Shown piece after piece: positions 15,496 through 23,100 of a DNA stretch of 64,000 nucleotides. Every line of letters begins with the position of its first letter. The stretch's first letter is position 1. The notes under the pieces are model-generated. The model saw only the letters and a program-made list of their open reading frames with translations, did not search any database and was not told the origin of the DNA. The position numbers and the translations under genes are program-made. This DNA is from JANWXD01 sp035575135 (GTDB lineage Bacteria; Acidobacteriota; Terriglobia; Bryobacterales; Bryobacteraceae): positions 62,001 through 126,000 of the forward strand of contig DATLYE010000005.1 in assembly GCA_035575135.1 (NCBI GenBank), given 5' to 3'.

Positions 15496-17348
15496 AAGAA
15501 GTACCGCTCCTTTTTGCGCGCCTCCTCGTAACGCCGGCGGGCTTCTCGCACGGACTCGACCTCCGAAACCTCGGCGATCTCCACATCCCACCAGGATTCG
15601 TAGCCCGGCACGCGCTGTGCGATGTCAGTTTCCACGACCACGACGGCCGTGCGGTCCATGTTGCGCATCTGAAGCAGCGCCTCCTCCAGCTCCTCGCGCG
15701 TCCGGGCACGCAGGGCGCAGGCGCCCAGGCTCGCCGCGTTGGCGGCGAAATCAATGGGCAGCACTTCGCCGCCATGATCCCCGTCGCTACGGTAGCGGAA
15801 CTCGGTGCCGAAGCGGGGTGTCCCACAGGCTTCGGCAAGCCCGCCGATGCTGCTGAAGCCGTGATTGTCCACAACCACGATATTGAGCTTGTAGCCCTCC
15901 TGGACGGAGGTGACGATCTCCTGGGCCATCATCAGATAGGAGCCGTCCCCGACCAGCACCCAGACTTCGCGGCTGGGATCCGCCATCTTGACGCCGAGTC
16001 CGCCCGCAATTTCATAGCCCATGGTCGAGTAGCCGTACTCCATGTGGTAGCCCTTGGGATCGCGCGTGCGCCAGAGCTTGTGCAGATCGCCCGGCATGGC
16101 GCCGGCGGCATTGACGACCACGTCGCGCGGGCCGGAGATCCGGTTGACCGCGCCCAGCACCTCCCCCTGGCTGAGAGGCGGTCCGTGACGCAGGCTGTAG
16201 ATCCGCTCCACTTCTTCGTCCCATTCCCGGTGAAGCCGCTCGGCCAGGGCGCGATATTCCGGGTCCACCTGCCAGCCCGCCAGCGCCTGCGACAGCTCCG
16301 CCAGCATCACCTTGGCGTCCGCCACCAGCGGAAGCGCCGCATGTTTGAAGGCGTCGAATTCGGCCACGTTGATATTGATAAACCGCACCTCCGGATTCTG
16401 GAACGCGGTCTTGGAAGCGGTGGTGAAGTCGCTGTAACGCGTCCCGATGCCGATCACCAAGTCGGCCTCGCGGGCAATGCGGTTGGCGGCAAACGTGCCG
16501 GTCACCCCCACGGCGCCGAGCGACTGGGGGTGATCATAGCGCAGGGAGCCCTTTCCCGCCTGCGTCTCGCCCACCGGGATGCCGGTTTCCGCCGCAAAGC
16601 GCGCCAGCTCGCCGGTGGCCTCCGCATAGATGACGCCGCCGCCCGCGATGATCATCGGCCGCCGCGCCGCCCGGATCCATTCGACGGCGCGCCGGAACGC
16701 CTCGGCATCGCCGCGAGGACGCTGGATGAGCCAGACGCGTTTTTCAAAGAGCTCCTCCGGGAAATCGAAGGCCTGCGCCTGCACGTCCTGCGGGAGGGCC
16801 AGCGTCACGGCGCCCGTCTCGGCCGGTGAGGTCAGCACCCGCATGCACTCCGGCAAGGCGGTGATGATCTGTTCGGGACGGTAGATCCGGTCCCAGTAGC
16901 GGGAGACCGGCTTGAAACAATCATTGACGGAAATGTCCTGGCTGTGGGGCGACTCGAGCTGCTGGAGCACGGGGGCCACATTGCGCCGGGCAAAGATGTC
17001 GCCCGGCAGCAACAGCACCGGCACGCGGTTGATGGTGGCGGCCGCCGCCCCCGTAATCATGTTGGTGGCGCCGGGACCGATCGAGGAGGTGCAAGCCATC
17101 GCCCGCAGCCGGTTGCTCATCTTGGCAAACGCCGCCGCCGTATGCACCATGGCCTGCTCGTTGCGCGCGAAGTAGAAGCGGAACTCGCGGTCGGCGTACA
17201 GCGCCTCGCCGATGCCCGCCACATTGCCGTGGCCGAAGATGCCGAAGCAGCCCGCAAAGAAGCGGTGCTGGACGCCGTCGCGTTCCACGTACTGCTGCTT
17301 GAGAAACCGGATGATGGCTTGCGCCGTAGTGAGACGTCGCGTTTTCAT
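15492..17348 (-). CDS. iolD: 3D-(3,5/4)-trihydroxycyclohexane-1,2-dione hydrolase
   Basis: A 618-aa thiamine-diphosphate enzyme that opens the ring of 3D-trihydroxycyclohexane-1,2-dione to 5-deoxy-glucuronate. It has the iolD N-terminus with FGIFGHGNVAGIGEAL near residues 33-48, the ThDP glutamate region, and the ThDP-Mg motif WVLVGDGSYLMMAQE in the C-terminal third. The start is ATG 17348; a frame extending to 17492 overlaps iolB and lacks similarity. It lies between iolB (20-nt gap) and iolC (overlap), giving three consecutive steps of inositol catabolism. Confidence 0.95.
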   Translation of the reverse strand: MKTRRLTTAQAIIRFLKQQYVERDGVQHRFFAGCFGIFGHGNVAGIGEALYADREFRFYFARNEQAMVHTAAAFAKMSNRLRAMACTSSIGPGATNMITGAAAATINRVPVLLLPGDIFARRNVAPVLQQLESPHSQDISVNDCFKPVSRYWDRIYRPEQIITALPECMRVLTSPAETGAVTLALPQDVQAQAFDFPEELFEKRVWLIQRPRGDAEAFRRAVEWIRAARRPMIIAGGGVIYAEATGELARFAAETGIPVGETQAGKGSLRYDHPQSLGAVGVTGTFAANRIAREADLVIGIGTRYSDFTTASKTAFQNPEVRFININVAEFDAFKHAALPLVADAKVMLAELSQALAGWQVDPEYRALAERLHREWDEEVERIYSLRHGPPLSQGEVLGAVNRISGPRDVVVNAAGAMPGDLHKLWRTRDPKGYHMEYGYSTMGYEIAGGLGVKMADPSREVWVLVGDGSYLMMAQEIVTSVQEGYKLNIVVVDNHGFSSIGGLAEACGTPRFGTEFRYRSDGDHGGEVLPIDFAANAASLGACALRARTREELEEALLQMRNMDRTAVVVVETDIAQRVPGYESWWDVEIAEVSEVESVREARRRYEEARKKERYFL

Positions 17349-17368
17349 CGCATGACCTCCGCCATGGC

Positions 17369-18262
17369 TCAACGCACCAGCGGCAGGCGCGGGTCCTTGT
17401 TCCGCCACAAGCTGCGGACCCAGGCATAATCCGGGTCGTCGCTGGCCGCCATGGACCGCGCCGAACCCGCCAGCACGTTCAAGTAATAGCAATCGTAGCC
17501 GTGAGCGGCCACCACCGGATGGTAGCCCTCGGGAATCAACACCACCTGGTTGTTGCGCACCGTGAGGGTTTCATCCAGGCGTCCGTCCCGCGTATAGACC
17601 CGCTGGATCGCATATCCCTCGCGGCGCGCGATCTTGTAGAAGTAAATCTCGTCCAGGTCAACCTCCTGCGGCGGCCGGTGCTGGTCGTGTTTGTGCGGCG
17701 GGTAGGAGGACCAGTTGCCGCCCGGAGTGTATACTTCGACGACCATGATGCGGTCGGCGGGGAACTCAGGCTTCAGAATATGGTTGATCTGGCGGGTGGC
17801 GTTCTCGCCGCCCCGGATCTCCACCTCCACCGCTTCGGGCGGGAGGAGCACCGGGGCGTAGGGCTTTTCGGCGCGGGCGCCGCAGATGGCCACCTCGCAA
17901 ACCTCGCCGGCCCCTTCGATGCGGACTTCCGGCAAGCCGCAGGGGAGGTACAACGCATGCGGCATGCCGGAAAAGACGTCCGGGCGGCGGCCCACCTCCG
18001 GCCACTCTTTGCCGGCCGCGGCTACGGAAGCTCGCCCGCCGAGGAACACCAGCAGCAGCTCCTCCTCCGGAGCGCGATGCACCCAGAGCTGGCCGTGGCG
18101 CAGGCGCACGACGCGGAGGGAGATCGTGTTCCAGCCTGCCGCCTCCTGTGTCACGCGCACCAGTTCGCCGAAACTGTCATCCGGCGCCAGCGGTTTCACC
18201 AGCAACTGGGTCAAGGTGTCCTCTCTCGCACGGCGGTCGCCGACCGAACCCATGTATACCAC
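17369..18262 (-). CDS. iolB: 5-deoxy-glucuronate isomerase
   Basis: A 297-aa bicupin metal enzyme that converts 5-deoxy-glucuronate to 2-deoxy-5-keto-gluconate. Diagnostic parts are the second-cupin metal site SYPPHKHDQ, the EVDLDEIYFYKI stretch and the IPEGYHPVVAAHGYDCYYLN tail. Length is typical. The start is GTG 18262 or ATG 18253; the latter gives MGSVGDRR and looks equally good. The gene follows the glycosylase gene by 8 nt and precedes iolD by 20 nt. Confidence 0.94.
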   Translation of the reverse strand: MVYMGSVGDRRAREDTLTQLLVKPLAPDDSFGELVRVTQEAAGWNTISLRVVRLRHGQLWVHRAPEEELLLVFLGGRASVAAAGKEWPEVGRRPDVFSGMPHALYLPCGLPEVRIEGAGEVCEVAICGARAEKPYAPVLLPPEAVEVEIRGGENATRQINHILKPEFPADRIMVVEVYTPGGNWSSYPPHKHDQHRPPQEVDLDEIYFYKIARREGYAIQRVYTRDGRLDETLTVRNNQVVLIPEGYHPVVAAHGYDCYYLNVLAGSARSMAASDDPDYAWVRSLWRNKDPRLPLVR

Positions 18263-18270
18263 GGAGCGGT

Positions 18271-18876
18271 TCAGAGGTTGGCGTCAGGCTCCAGACTCCG
18301 CCACAGATACCAGCTGGCCACGGTGGCGTAGGGCCGCCACGGCCGCGCCATTTCCTCCACCTCACGCGGAGAAGGCAGCCGCGGAAGACCGTATGCTTTT
18401 TGCACAGCGGCCCGGATGCCCAGATCACCGGAGGGGAGCACATCCTTGCGGCGCAGAGCGAAGATCAAGAACATATGCGCGGTCCACTCGCCCACCCCCT
18501 TGAGTTCGGTCAGCCGCCGCATCACTTCCGCGTCCGGAAGGCGGTCGAGTGCGGCCAGATCCAAGTCCCCGTCGCGGATCGCGCGGGCGATGCTGCGCAG
18601 ATATTCAATCTTCTGGCCGGAGAGCCCGGCGGCTCGCATTTTTGCCGGATGAAGACGTAGCACGGCCTCCGGAGTCAGGCGCCCGTTGCCCGCCGCCTCC
18701 ACCAGCCGGCGGAAGATCGCGGCTGCCACTTTCCCGCTCAACTGCTGGTAGACGATCGCCTTGGCCAAGGTTTCATAGTCGGCAGGCAGATACCGGATCC
18801 GGTACGGGCCCACTTGGGCGATGAGCCGCCCCAATACCGGGTCTGCCTGCCGGAGATGCTCGATGGCCTTTCTCAC
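18271..18876 (-). CDS. AlkA-like DNA-3-methyladenine glycosylase (HhH-GPD)
   Basis: A 201-aa base-excision repair glycosylase. The helix-hairpin-helix is LKGVGEWTAHM and the catalytic aspartate lies in LPSGDLGIRAAV, with the Q-rich AIVYQQLSGKVAA helix typical of this class. It should remove alkylated purines. It is shorter than AlkA (282 aa) because the N-terminal extra domain is absent, as in the MagIII-like bacterial forms. It is first in a minus-strand run ahead of iolB, only 8 nt away, although the functions are unrelated. Confidence 0.9.
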   Translation of the reverse strand: MRKAIEHLRQADPVLGRLIAQVGPYRIRYLPADYETLAKAIVYQQLSGKVAAAIFRRLVEAAGNGRLTPEAVLRLHPAKMRAAGLSGQKIEYLRSIARAIRDGDLDLAALDRLPDAEVMRRLTELKGVGEWTAHMFLIFALRRKDVLPSGDLGIRAAVQKAYGLPRLPSPREVEEMARPWRPYATVASWYLWRSLEPDANL

Positions 18877-18926
18877 CGAAACTCCCTCGAAACACGCCCT
18901 GCACCGTGGGCGTCCAACACTATGCC

Positions 18927-18932
18927 ATTGTA
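18927..18932 (-). promoter_or_regulatory. Candidate -10 (TACAAT) for the alkA-like/iol run
   Basis: TACAAT on the minus strand lies 50 nt before the glycosylase ATG in the 61-nt gap between divergent genes. The plus strand of the same gap carries a TATGCC element for the VWA gene. Confidence 0.3.
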
Positions 18933-18937
18933 AGGGT

Positions 18938-19903
18938 ATGGCGAGCCGGAACCTGATGGGAACCTTGATGGCCGCCGTGGCCCTGGGGCAGCCGCCTCAG
19001 GAAACTCCGACCTTCAAGACCGAAGTCGAGGTCGTCAACATTCTCTGCTCCGTCCGCGACAAGAACGGAGCCCTCGTCTCCAATCTCACCCGCGAAGATT
19101 TCATCGTCGAAGAAGAAGGACAGCGCCAGCAAATCCGTTACTTCGCACGGGAGACCGATTTGCCGCTCACGCTGGGGCTGCTTGTGGATGTCAGCCCGAG
19201 TCAGGAACGTTTGCTTGAAACCGAACGCCGTGCCGCGGCGCAGTTCTTTCAAAAGGTCCTGCGGCCCAAAGACCTGGCGTTTCTGATCAGCTTCGGAGCG
19301 GAAGTGGAGTTACTGCAAGATCTCACCGGCTCGGCCGAGCTGCTGCAGGCGGGGCTGGACCGGCTTCGCTTGAGCGGCGCAACCGGCGGGCTCCACCCGG
19401 GCCCCGTGCCCACCATCCAGCGGCACCGGAGCACGGCTCTGTTCGATGCCGTCTACCTGGCCGCGCGCGAGAAACTCCGGCACGAAGTCGGGCGCAAGGC
19501 CATGGTTTTGATCACGGACGGTGTGGATGTGGGCAGCCGCGTCAAGCTCGAAGAGGCCATTGAGGCAGCGCAGAAGGCGGATGCCATCATCTATGCCATT
19601 TACTACGTGGATCCCGGAGCTTACTCCCGCGCCGGTTTTTTTCACGTGCCGAGCGACGCGGACCTGAAGAAGATGGCTGAGGAGACCGGCGGGCGCGTGT
19701 TTCGTGTAACCAAGAAGCGCACGCTCCCGCAGATCTTCGACGAGATCCAGGAAGAAATGCGCAGCCAGTACGCGATCGGCTACACGCCGAGCAATCCGGT
19801 GAAAGACGGCACCTTCCGCCGCATTGAAATCCGCACGGTGAAAAAGGGGCTCAAGGTCCAGGCCCGCAAGGGCTATTACGCCGTCAAGCCTGAGCCGGAG
19901 TAA
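18938..19903 (+). CDS. Secreted von Willebrand factor A domain protein
   Basis: A 321-aa protein. After a short hydrophobic start (NLMGTLMAAVALG) comes a small beta domain (EVEVVNILCSVRDKNG to RYFARE, about 30-75), then a VWA domain with the metal site DVSPS and a second metal residue region in LITDGVDVGSR. It ends with a GYTPSNPVKDGTFRRIEI beta segment. This architecture (VWFA-related acidobacterial domain) is abundant in Acidobacteria; the role is presumed adhesion or protein interaction outside the cytoplasm. AAGGGT just before the ATG at 18938 serves as ribosome-binding site. The 3' end overlaps rfbD by 20 nt. Confidence 0.85.
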   Translation: MASRNLMGTLMAAVALGQPPQETPTFKTEVEVVNILCSVRDKNGALVSNLTREDFIVEEEGQRQQIRYFARETDLPLTLGLLVDVSPSQERLLETERRAAAQFFQKVLRPKDLAFLISFGAEVELLQDLTGSAELLQAGLDRLRLSGATGGLHPGPVPTIQRHRSTALFDAVYLAAREKLRHEVGRKAMVLITDGVDVGSRVKLEEAIEAAQKADAIIYAIYYVDPGAYSRAGFFHVPSDADLKKMAEETGGRVFRVTKKRTLPQIFDEIQEEMRSQYAIGYTPSNPVKDGTFRRIEIRTVKKGLKVQARKGYYAVKPEPE

Positions 19904-20774
19904 GCGCCTGCCGGCCCCGCAAAGCAAAGTAGGCCGCCACTGCCTCCTCGAGCGGCGGCATGGGCGCCAGGCCCAGCTGTTCGATCCGCGCGTTCGACAA
20001 AGCCGAATATTTGGGCCGCCGCGCCGCAGTGCGGTATTCGCGCTCGCTGGTCGGCCGCAGTTCGGGGGACAGGCCCGCCACCCGAAAGATAAGCCTGGCG
20101 AAATCGAACCAGGAGATGGGGGTACCGCCGCCGATATGAAACAGACCGCTCTGGCCGCGCTCGACAAGATCGGCCGTGCGAGCCGCAAGCAGCGGGGCAA
20201 AGGTGGGCGAGGCGTAGTGGTCCGCCACAACGCGAATCGGCTGGCCGCTTTGCGCCAGGCGCAGCATCAGCTCGATGAAGTTTCCGCGGGCGGTGCGTAA
20301 CCCCCCTGGACCGAAGACGCCGGAAGTGCGGATGATCAGCGCATCGTCCAGATAGGCTTGGGCGAAATACTCGCCCGCCAGCTTGGAAACGGCATAAGCT
20401 CCCAGCGGGTGCGGAGGGTCGTCTTCGGTGTAGGGGCGACCGGCACGGCCGTCGAAGACGTAGTCCGTAGAGAAATGCACCAATACGGCGCCGTTTTGGC
20501 GGCAGGCCAGTGCGATGTTGCGCACCGCCAAGGCGTTGACCGCGAAGGCCGCCTGCGGCTCCTGCTCGGCCACATCTACCTGGTTATACGCCGCCGCGTT
20601 CACCACGACCTGGGGATCGAAATCGGCCACACTTTGTTCGACGCGTGCGGCGTCGGTGATGTCTACGCTGGCACGATCCAGCCCGCGCACTTTGTGGCCG
20701 CGCCTGCGGAATTCATCCACCAGCTCGACGCCGAGCTGCCCTGCGGCTCCGAAGATGAGGACCTTGGCCGGCAC
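19884..20774 (-). CDS. rfbD: dTDP-4-dehydrorhamnose reductase (RmlD/RfbD)
   Basis: A 296-aa NAD(P)-dependent short-chain reductase that makes dTDP-L-rhamnose in its last step. It has the FGAAGQLG nucleotide motif, an AAAYNQVDVAEQE region, HFSTDYVFDG, and the catalytic YAVSK. The GTG start at 20774 gives MPAKVLIFGAAG; a TTG two codons earlier is also possible. A TATGCTAGAC element sits 8 nt upstream. No other rhamnose gene is nearby. The 3' end overlaps the convergent VWA gene. Confidence 0.92.
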   Translation of the reverse strand: MPAKVLIFGAAGQLGVELVDEFRRRGHKVRGLDRASVDITDAARVEQSVADFDPQVVVNAAAYNQVDVAEQEPQAAFAVNALAVRNIALACRQNGAVLVHFSTDYVFDGRAGRPYTEDDPPHPLGAYAVSKLAGEYFAQAYLDDALIIRTSGVFGPGGLRTARGNFIELMLRLAQSGQPIRVVADHYASPTFAPLLAARTADLVERGQSGLFHIGGGTPISWFDFARLIFRVAGLSPELRPTSEREYRTAARRPKYSALSNARIEQLGLAPMPPLEEAVAAYFALRGRQALTPAQA

Positions 20775-20781
20775 AGACAAG

Positions 20782-20791
20782 GTCTAGCATA
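20782..20791 (-). promoter_or_regulatory. Extended -10 element (TATGCTAGAC) for rfbD
   Basis: On the minus strand GGTATGCTAGACC lies 8-17 nt before the GTG start. It is nearly identical to the ssb element and implies almost no leader. Confidence 0.5.
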
Positions 20792-20887
20792 CCGTGAAAC
20801 TCGCCGGTCCAGGAACAACCCGGCGACACGGCCGCGGGGAGGCCCGCACCGTTCTGCAACGGCCGGCCGTGTGGCGAGGTTGAAGTC

Positions 20888-21790
20888 TCAGCGGCTGATG
20901 GTGCGAGGCTCTTCTTCCGGTTCTTCGAGAGCCACTGCGGCTCCGGCGGCTGCGCCCGCCACGACGATGCCCGCGAGAATCGCCTTTTTGGCGCCACTCA
21001 TGCCCGTTTTGCCCGAGGGACCCGTTTGGGGAGACTGAGTCGAGCCCGTTGCGCCGGCCCCGCCGGCCGCGCAGGTCCCTGCCACCGGAGTTGCGCTCAG
21101 CACGCGTACGGGGCGCGGATCGCCTGGATCATGGGATGTTCCTCCCACCCCGCGGATCTCCACCGGGCGGCCGACATGAGCCTTGAGATCCTCTCCCTCC
21201 AGCGGAACGCGGATGCCGAGGGCGGGATCTTCGATCCAATAGCGGCCGTCTGCCTCACGAACACAACCGCTCACCACGTAAGGGGGCGTGGCTCCGGCGG
21301 GCTGCGCCTGAAACTGCAGCGCCATCCCGGGCAAGACCGTGGCCAGCAGGGCCCCGCCGGCCTCCCTGACCTCTACAGGTGCCGCCAGTGCCGCCACCTG
21401 GACGATACCGCCGTCCGTTACCCGAATCCGGGCACTTTGCGCCGGCAGAATCCGAAGGTTGCCGGCTTCCAGCCGGTAGCCGGAGCTGCGGTCCATCTGT
21501 CCTTCGCCCCGTTCCAGCACAAACCGGTCGCGGTGCGCACGGCCGCGCGAAAGCGCTCCCAGACGGAGCCACGCTCCTCCGAACAAACGTACTTCCGACG
21601 GGGCACTCTCCGTCTCGATCGTGGAGCCCTCGATCAGGCTCGTCTGTCCGGCCACGGGAGCCTGGTTTACGAGGAATTTCCCTTTGCTGGTCGCAACTCC
21701 AATGGCATTTCCGGCTCCCCCTACACTCAAGGTCCCCGCCAGAAAAACCAAACAAATGCGCGATGCCTGCCGCGGCGCCTTTTCTGTCAT
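20888..21790 (-). CDS. FecR-like secreted protein with C-terminal membrane segment
   Basis: A 300-aa protein with a signal peptide and a FecR-like beta domain (SLIEGSTIETESAPSEVRL, then RLGALSRGRAHRDRFVLERG). A middle segment is followed by a Gly/Thr/Ser-rich spacer and a C-terminal helix KKAILAGIVVAGAAAGAAVAL near 270-290 ending in an acidic tail. FecR domains occur in envelope sensors and surface proteins; no sigma factor gene is nearby, so a regulatory role is not supported. GGGGAGGA precedes the start. ATG 21790 is chosen over GTG 21793. Assignment is moderate. Confidence 0.65.
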   Translation of the reverse strand: MTEKAPRQASRICLVFLAGTLSVGGAGNAIGVATSKGKFLVNQAPVAGQTSLIEGSTIETESAPSEVRLFGGAWLRLGALSRGRAHRDRFVLERGEGQMDRSSGYRLEAGNLRILPAQSARIRVTDGGIVQVAALAAPVEVREAGGALLATVLPGMALQFQAQPAGATPPYVVSGCVREADGRYWIEDPALGIRVPLEGEDLKAHVGRPVEIRGVGGTSHDPGDPRPVRVLSATPVAGTCAAGGAGATGSTQSPQTGPSGKTGMSGAKKAILAGIVVAGAAAGAAVALEEPEEEPRTISR

Positions 21791-21872
21791 CACAGTGTCC
21801 TCCCCAACACGGATTCCGACGAAACATAGATCGGCAGCCGCGGCGGGAACTTGAGAGTGCTTGCGGCCCCCG

Positions 21873-21881
21873 TGCTAGTGT
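21873..21881 (+). promoter_or_regulatory. Extended -10 element (TGCTAGTGT)
   Basis: TGCTAGTGT ends 7 nt before the ATG at 21889, which makes the transcript of the downstream TPR gene effectively leaderless. Confidence 0.4.
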
Positions 21882-21888
21882 GGAAAAC

Positions 21889-23100
21889 ATGAGTCGGGCT
21901 GCCAAAGCTGCGCGCGTATTGTGCGCACTGGCTCTGGCGGCGGTGCTGTTGGCGGCCGGCTCCGAGTCCCTGAAGCGAGCCTGGGCGGACTGGCTCTTCC
22001 GTTCCCGAAGGCCCGGGGCAGCCCAGCGTGCCGCGGCCGTCGTGCCCTCCAACGCCGAGTACCGCTTTGCCTCAGGCTCCACGGAAGATCTTGAAGCGGC
22101 CGTGCGCCTGAACCCGTATCACACAGCCGCCCGGCTCGAGCTGGCGTTGCGAGCGGAATTTGCGGGCGATCTCGGGAGAGCCGAGTCGTTGCTGCTCGAA
22201 GCGGCGCGCTTCGACCGGACTTACGAGCCGCTGTGGGCCCTGGCCAACTTCTACTTTCGCCGCGGCGACCGTAAGCATTTCTTCCGCTGGGCTCATGCGG
22301 CCGCCGAGATGGCCTACTTCGATCAATCGGCTCTGTTCGACCTCTGCTGGCGCATCAGCCAGGACGGAGCGGAGATTCTCCGGGAGGTCATCCCGGACCG
22401 CGTGCCCATTCTGGCCCAGTATCTCGATTTCCTCATCCGACAGGGCCGGCTTCAGGATGCCTCCGGCGCAGCGGAGCGGCTGCTGAAGCTCGGCGGACCC
22501 GAGCAGGCGCCCCTGCTGGTCGCCTACACGGATGCGCTCCTCCGGGCGCAGGAGGGGGAGGCGGCCCGGCAGTGGTGGAACCGCCTCGCGGCGCGCCGGT
22601 TCCTCCCTCATCCTCCCTTGACGCCCGAAGCGCCGCTCGCCAACGGCGACTTCCGCGCGCCGGCGCTCGGCGCCGGCTTTGACTGGCGACTTCCCGGCGT
22701 GCAGGGCGTCCACTCGCAGTTGCTCCCTTCCGCCGGTCAGGTGCGGTTCTCCTTTTCCGGAAGCCAGCCCGAGCGATGCCGGCTGCTGGAGCAAATTCTC
22801 CTGCTGCCGGCCGGCCGTTCCTGCCGGTTGCGCTTCCGCTACCGCACCATAGCGGTGCCGTGCCCCTCCGGTCTGAGCTGGTCCCTGGCCCGCTTCGCAG
22901 ACGGCGCCGCCCTGCCCCTCGGCGGGCATGACCTTTGCAGCGAGTCCTGGAGCGAGGCCGAGCTGCAATTCCCGGCGCCGCCGCAGCAATTCCTGGCGCG
23001 GCTGGCGCTCGACTACGCGCGCCGACCCGGAACGACACGCATCGAGGGCGAACTGCGGCTTACAGGCGTGACGTTAACCTGCGAACCTCAAAACCCCTGA
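21889..23100 (+). CDS. TPR-containing membrane-anchored protein
   Basis: A 403-aa protein with an N-terminal hydrophobic anchor (VLCALALAAVLLAAG, residues about 10-25). The following 200 residues have a helical-repeat pattern with alanine/leucine periodicity (LELALRAEFAGDLGRAESLL; YEPLWALANFYFRRGDRKH). A C-terminal beta-rich domain follows (SGQVRFSFSGSQPERC-like strands near 285-400). I do not recognise a specific family; similar proteins appear beside polysaccharide or exosortase loci. The longer frame from 21379 lacks similarity and overlaps the FecR-like gene antisense. Its last 13 nt overlap the convergent CRTAC1 gene. Confidence 0.75.
   Translation: MSRAAKAARVLCALALAAVLLAAGSESLKRAWADWLFRSRRPGAAQRAAAVVPSNAEYRFASGSTEDLEAAVRLNPYHTAARLELALRAEFAGDLGRAESLLLEAARFDRTYEPLWALANFYFRRGDRKHFFRWAHAAAEMAYFDQSALFDLCWRISQDGAEILREVIPDRVPILAQYLDFLIRQGRLQDASGAAERLLKLGGPEQAPLLVAYTDALLRAQEGEAARQWWNRLAARRFLPHPPLTPEAPLANGDFRAPALGAGFDWRLPGVQGVHSQLLPSAGQVRFSFSGSQPERCRLLEQILLLPAGRSCRLRFRYRTIAVPCPSGLSWSLARFADGAALPLGGHDLCSESWSEAELQFPAPPQQFLARLALDYARRPGTTRIEGELRLTGVTLTCEPQNP

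Noticed and set aside
20888..21790. A FecR anti-sigma regulator
   Set aside because: No sigma factor gene nearby; the protein has a leader and a C-terminal helix, which fits a surface protein better.
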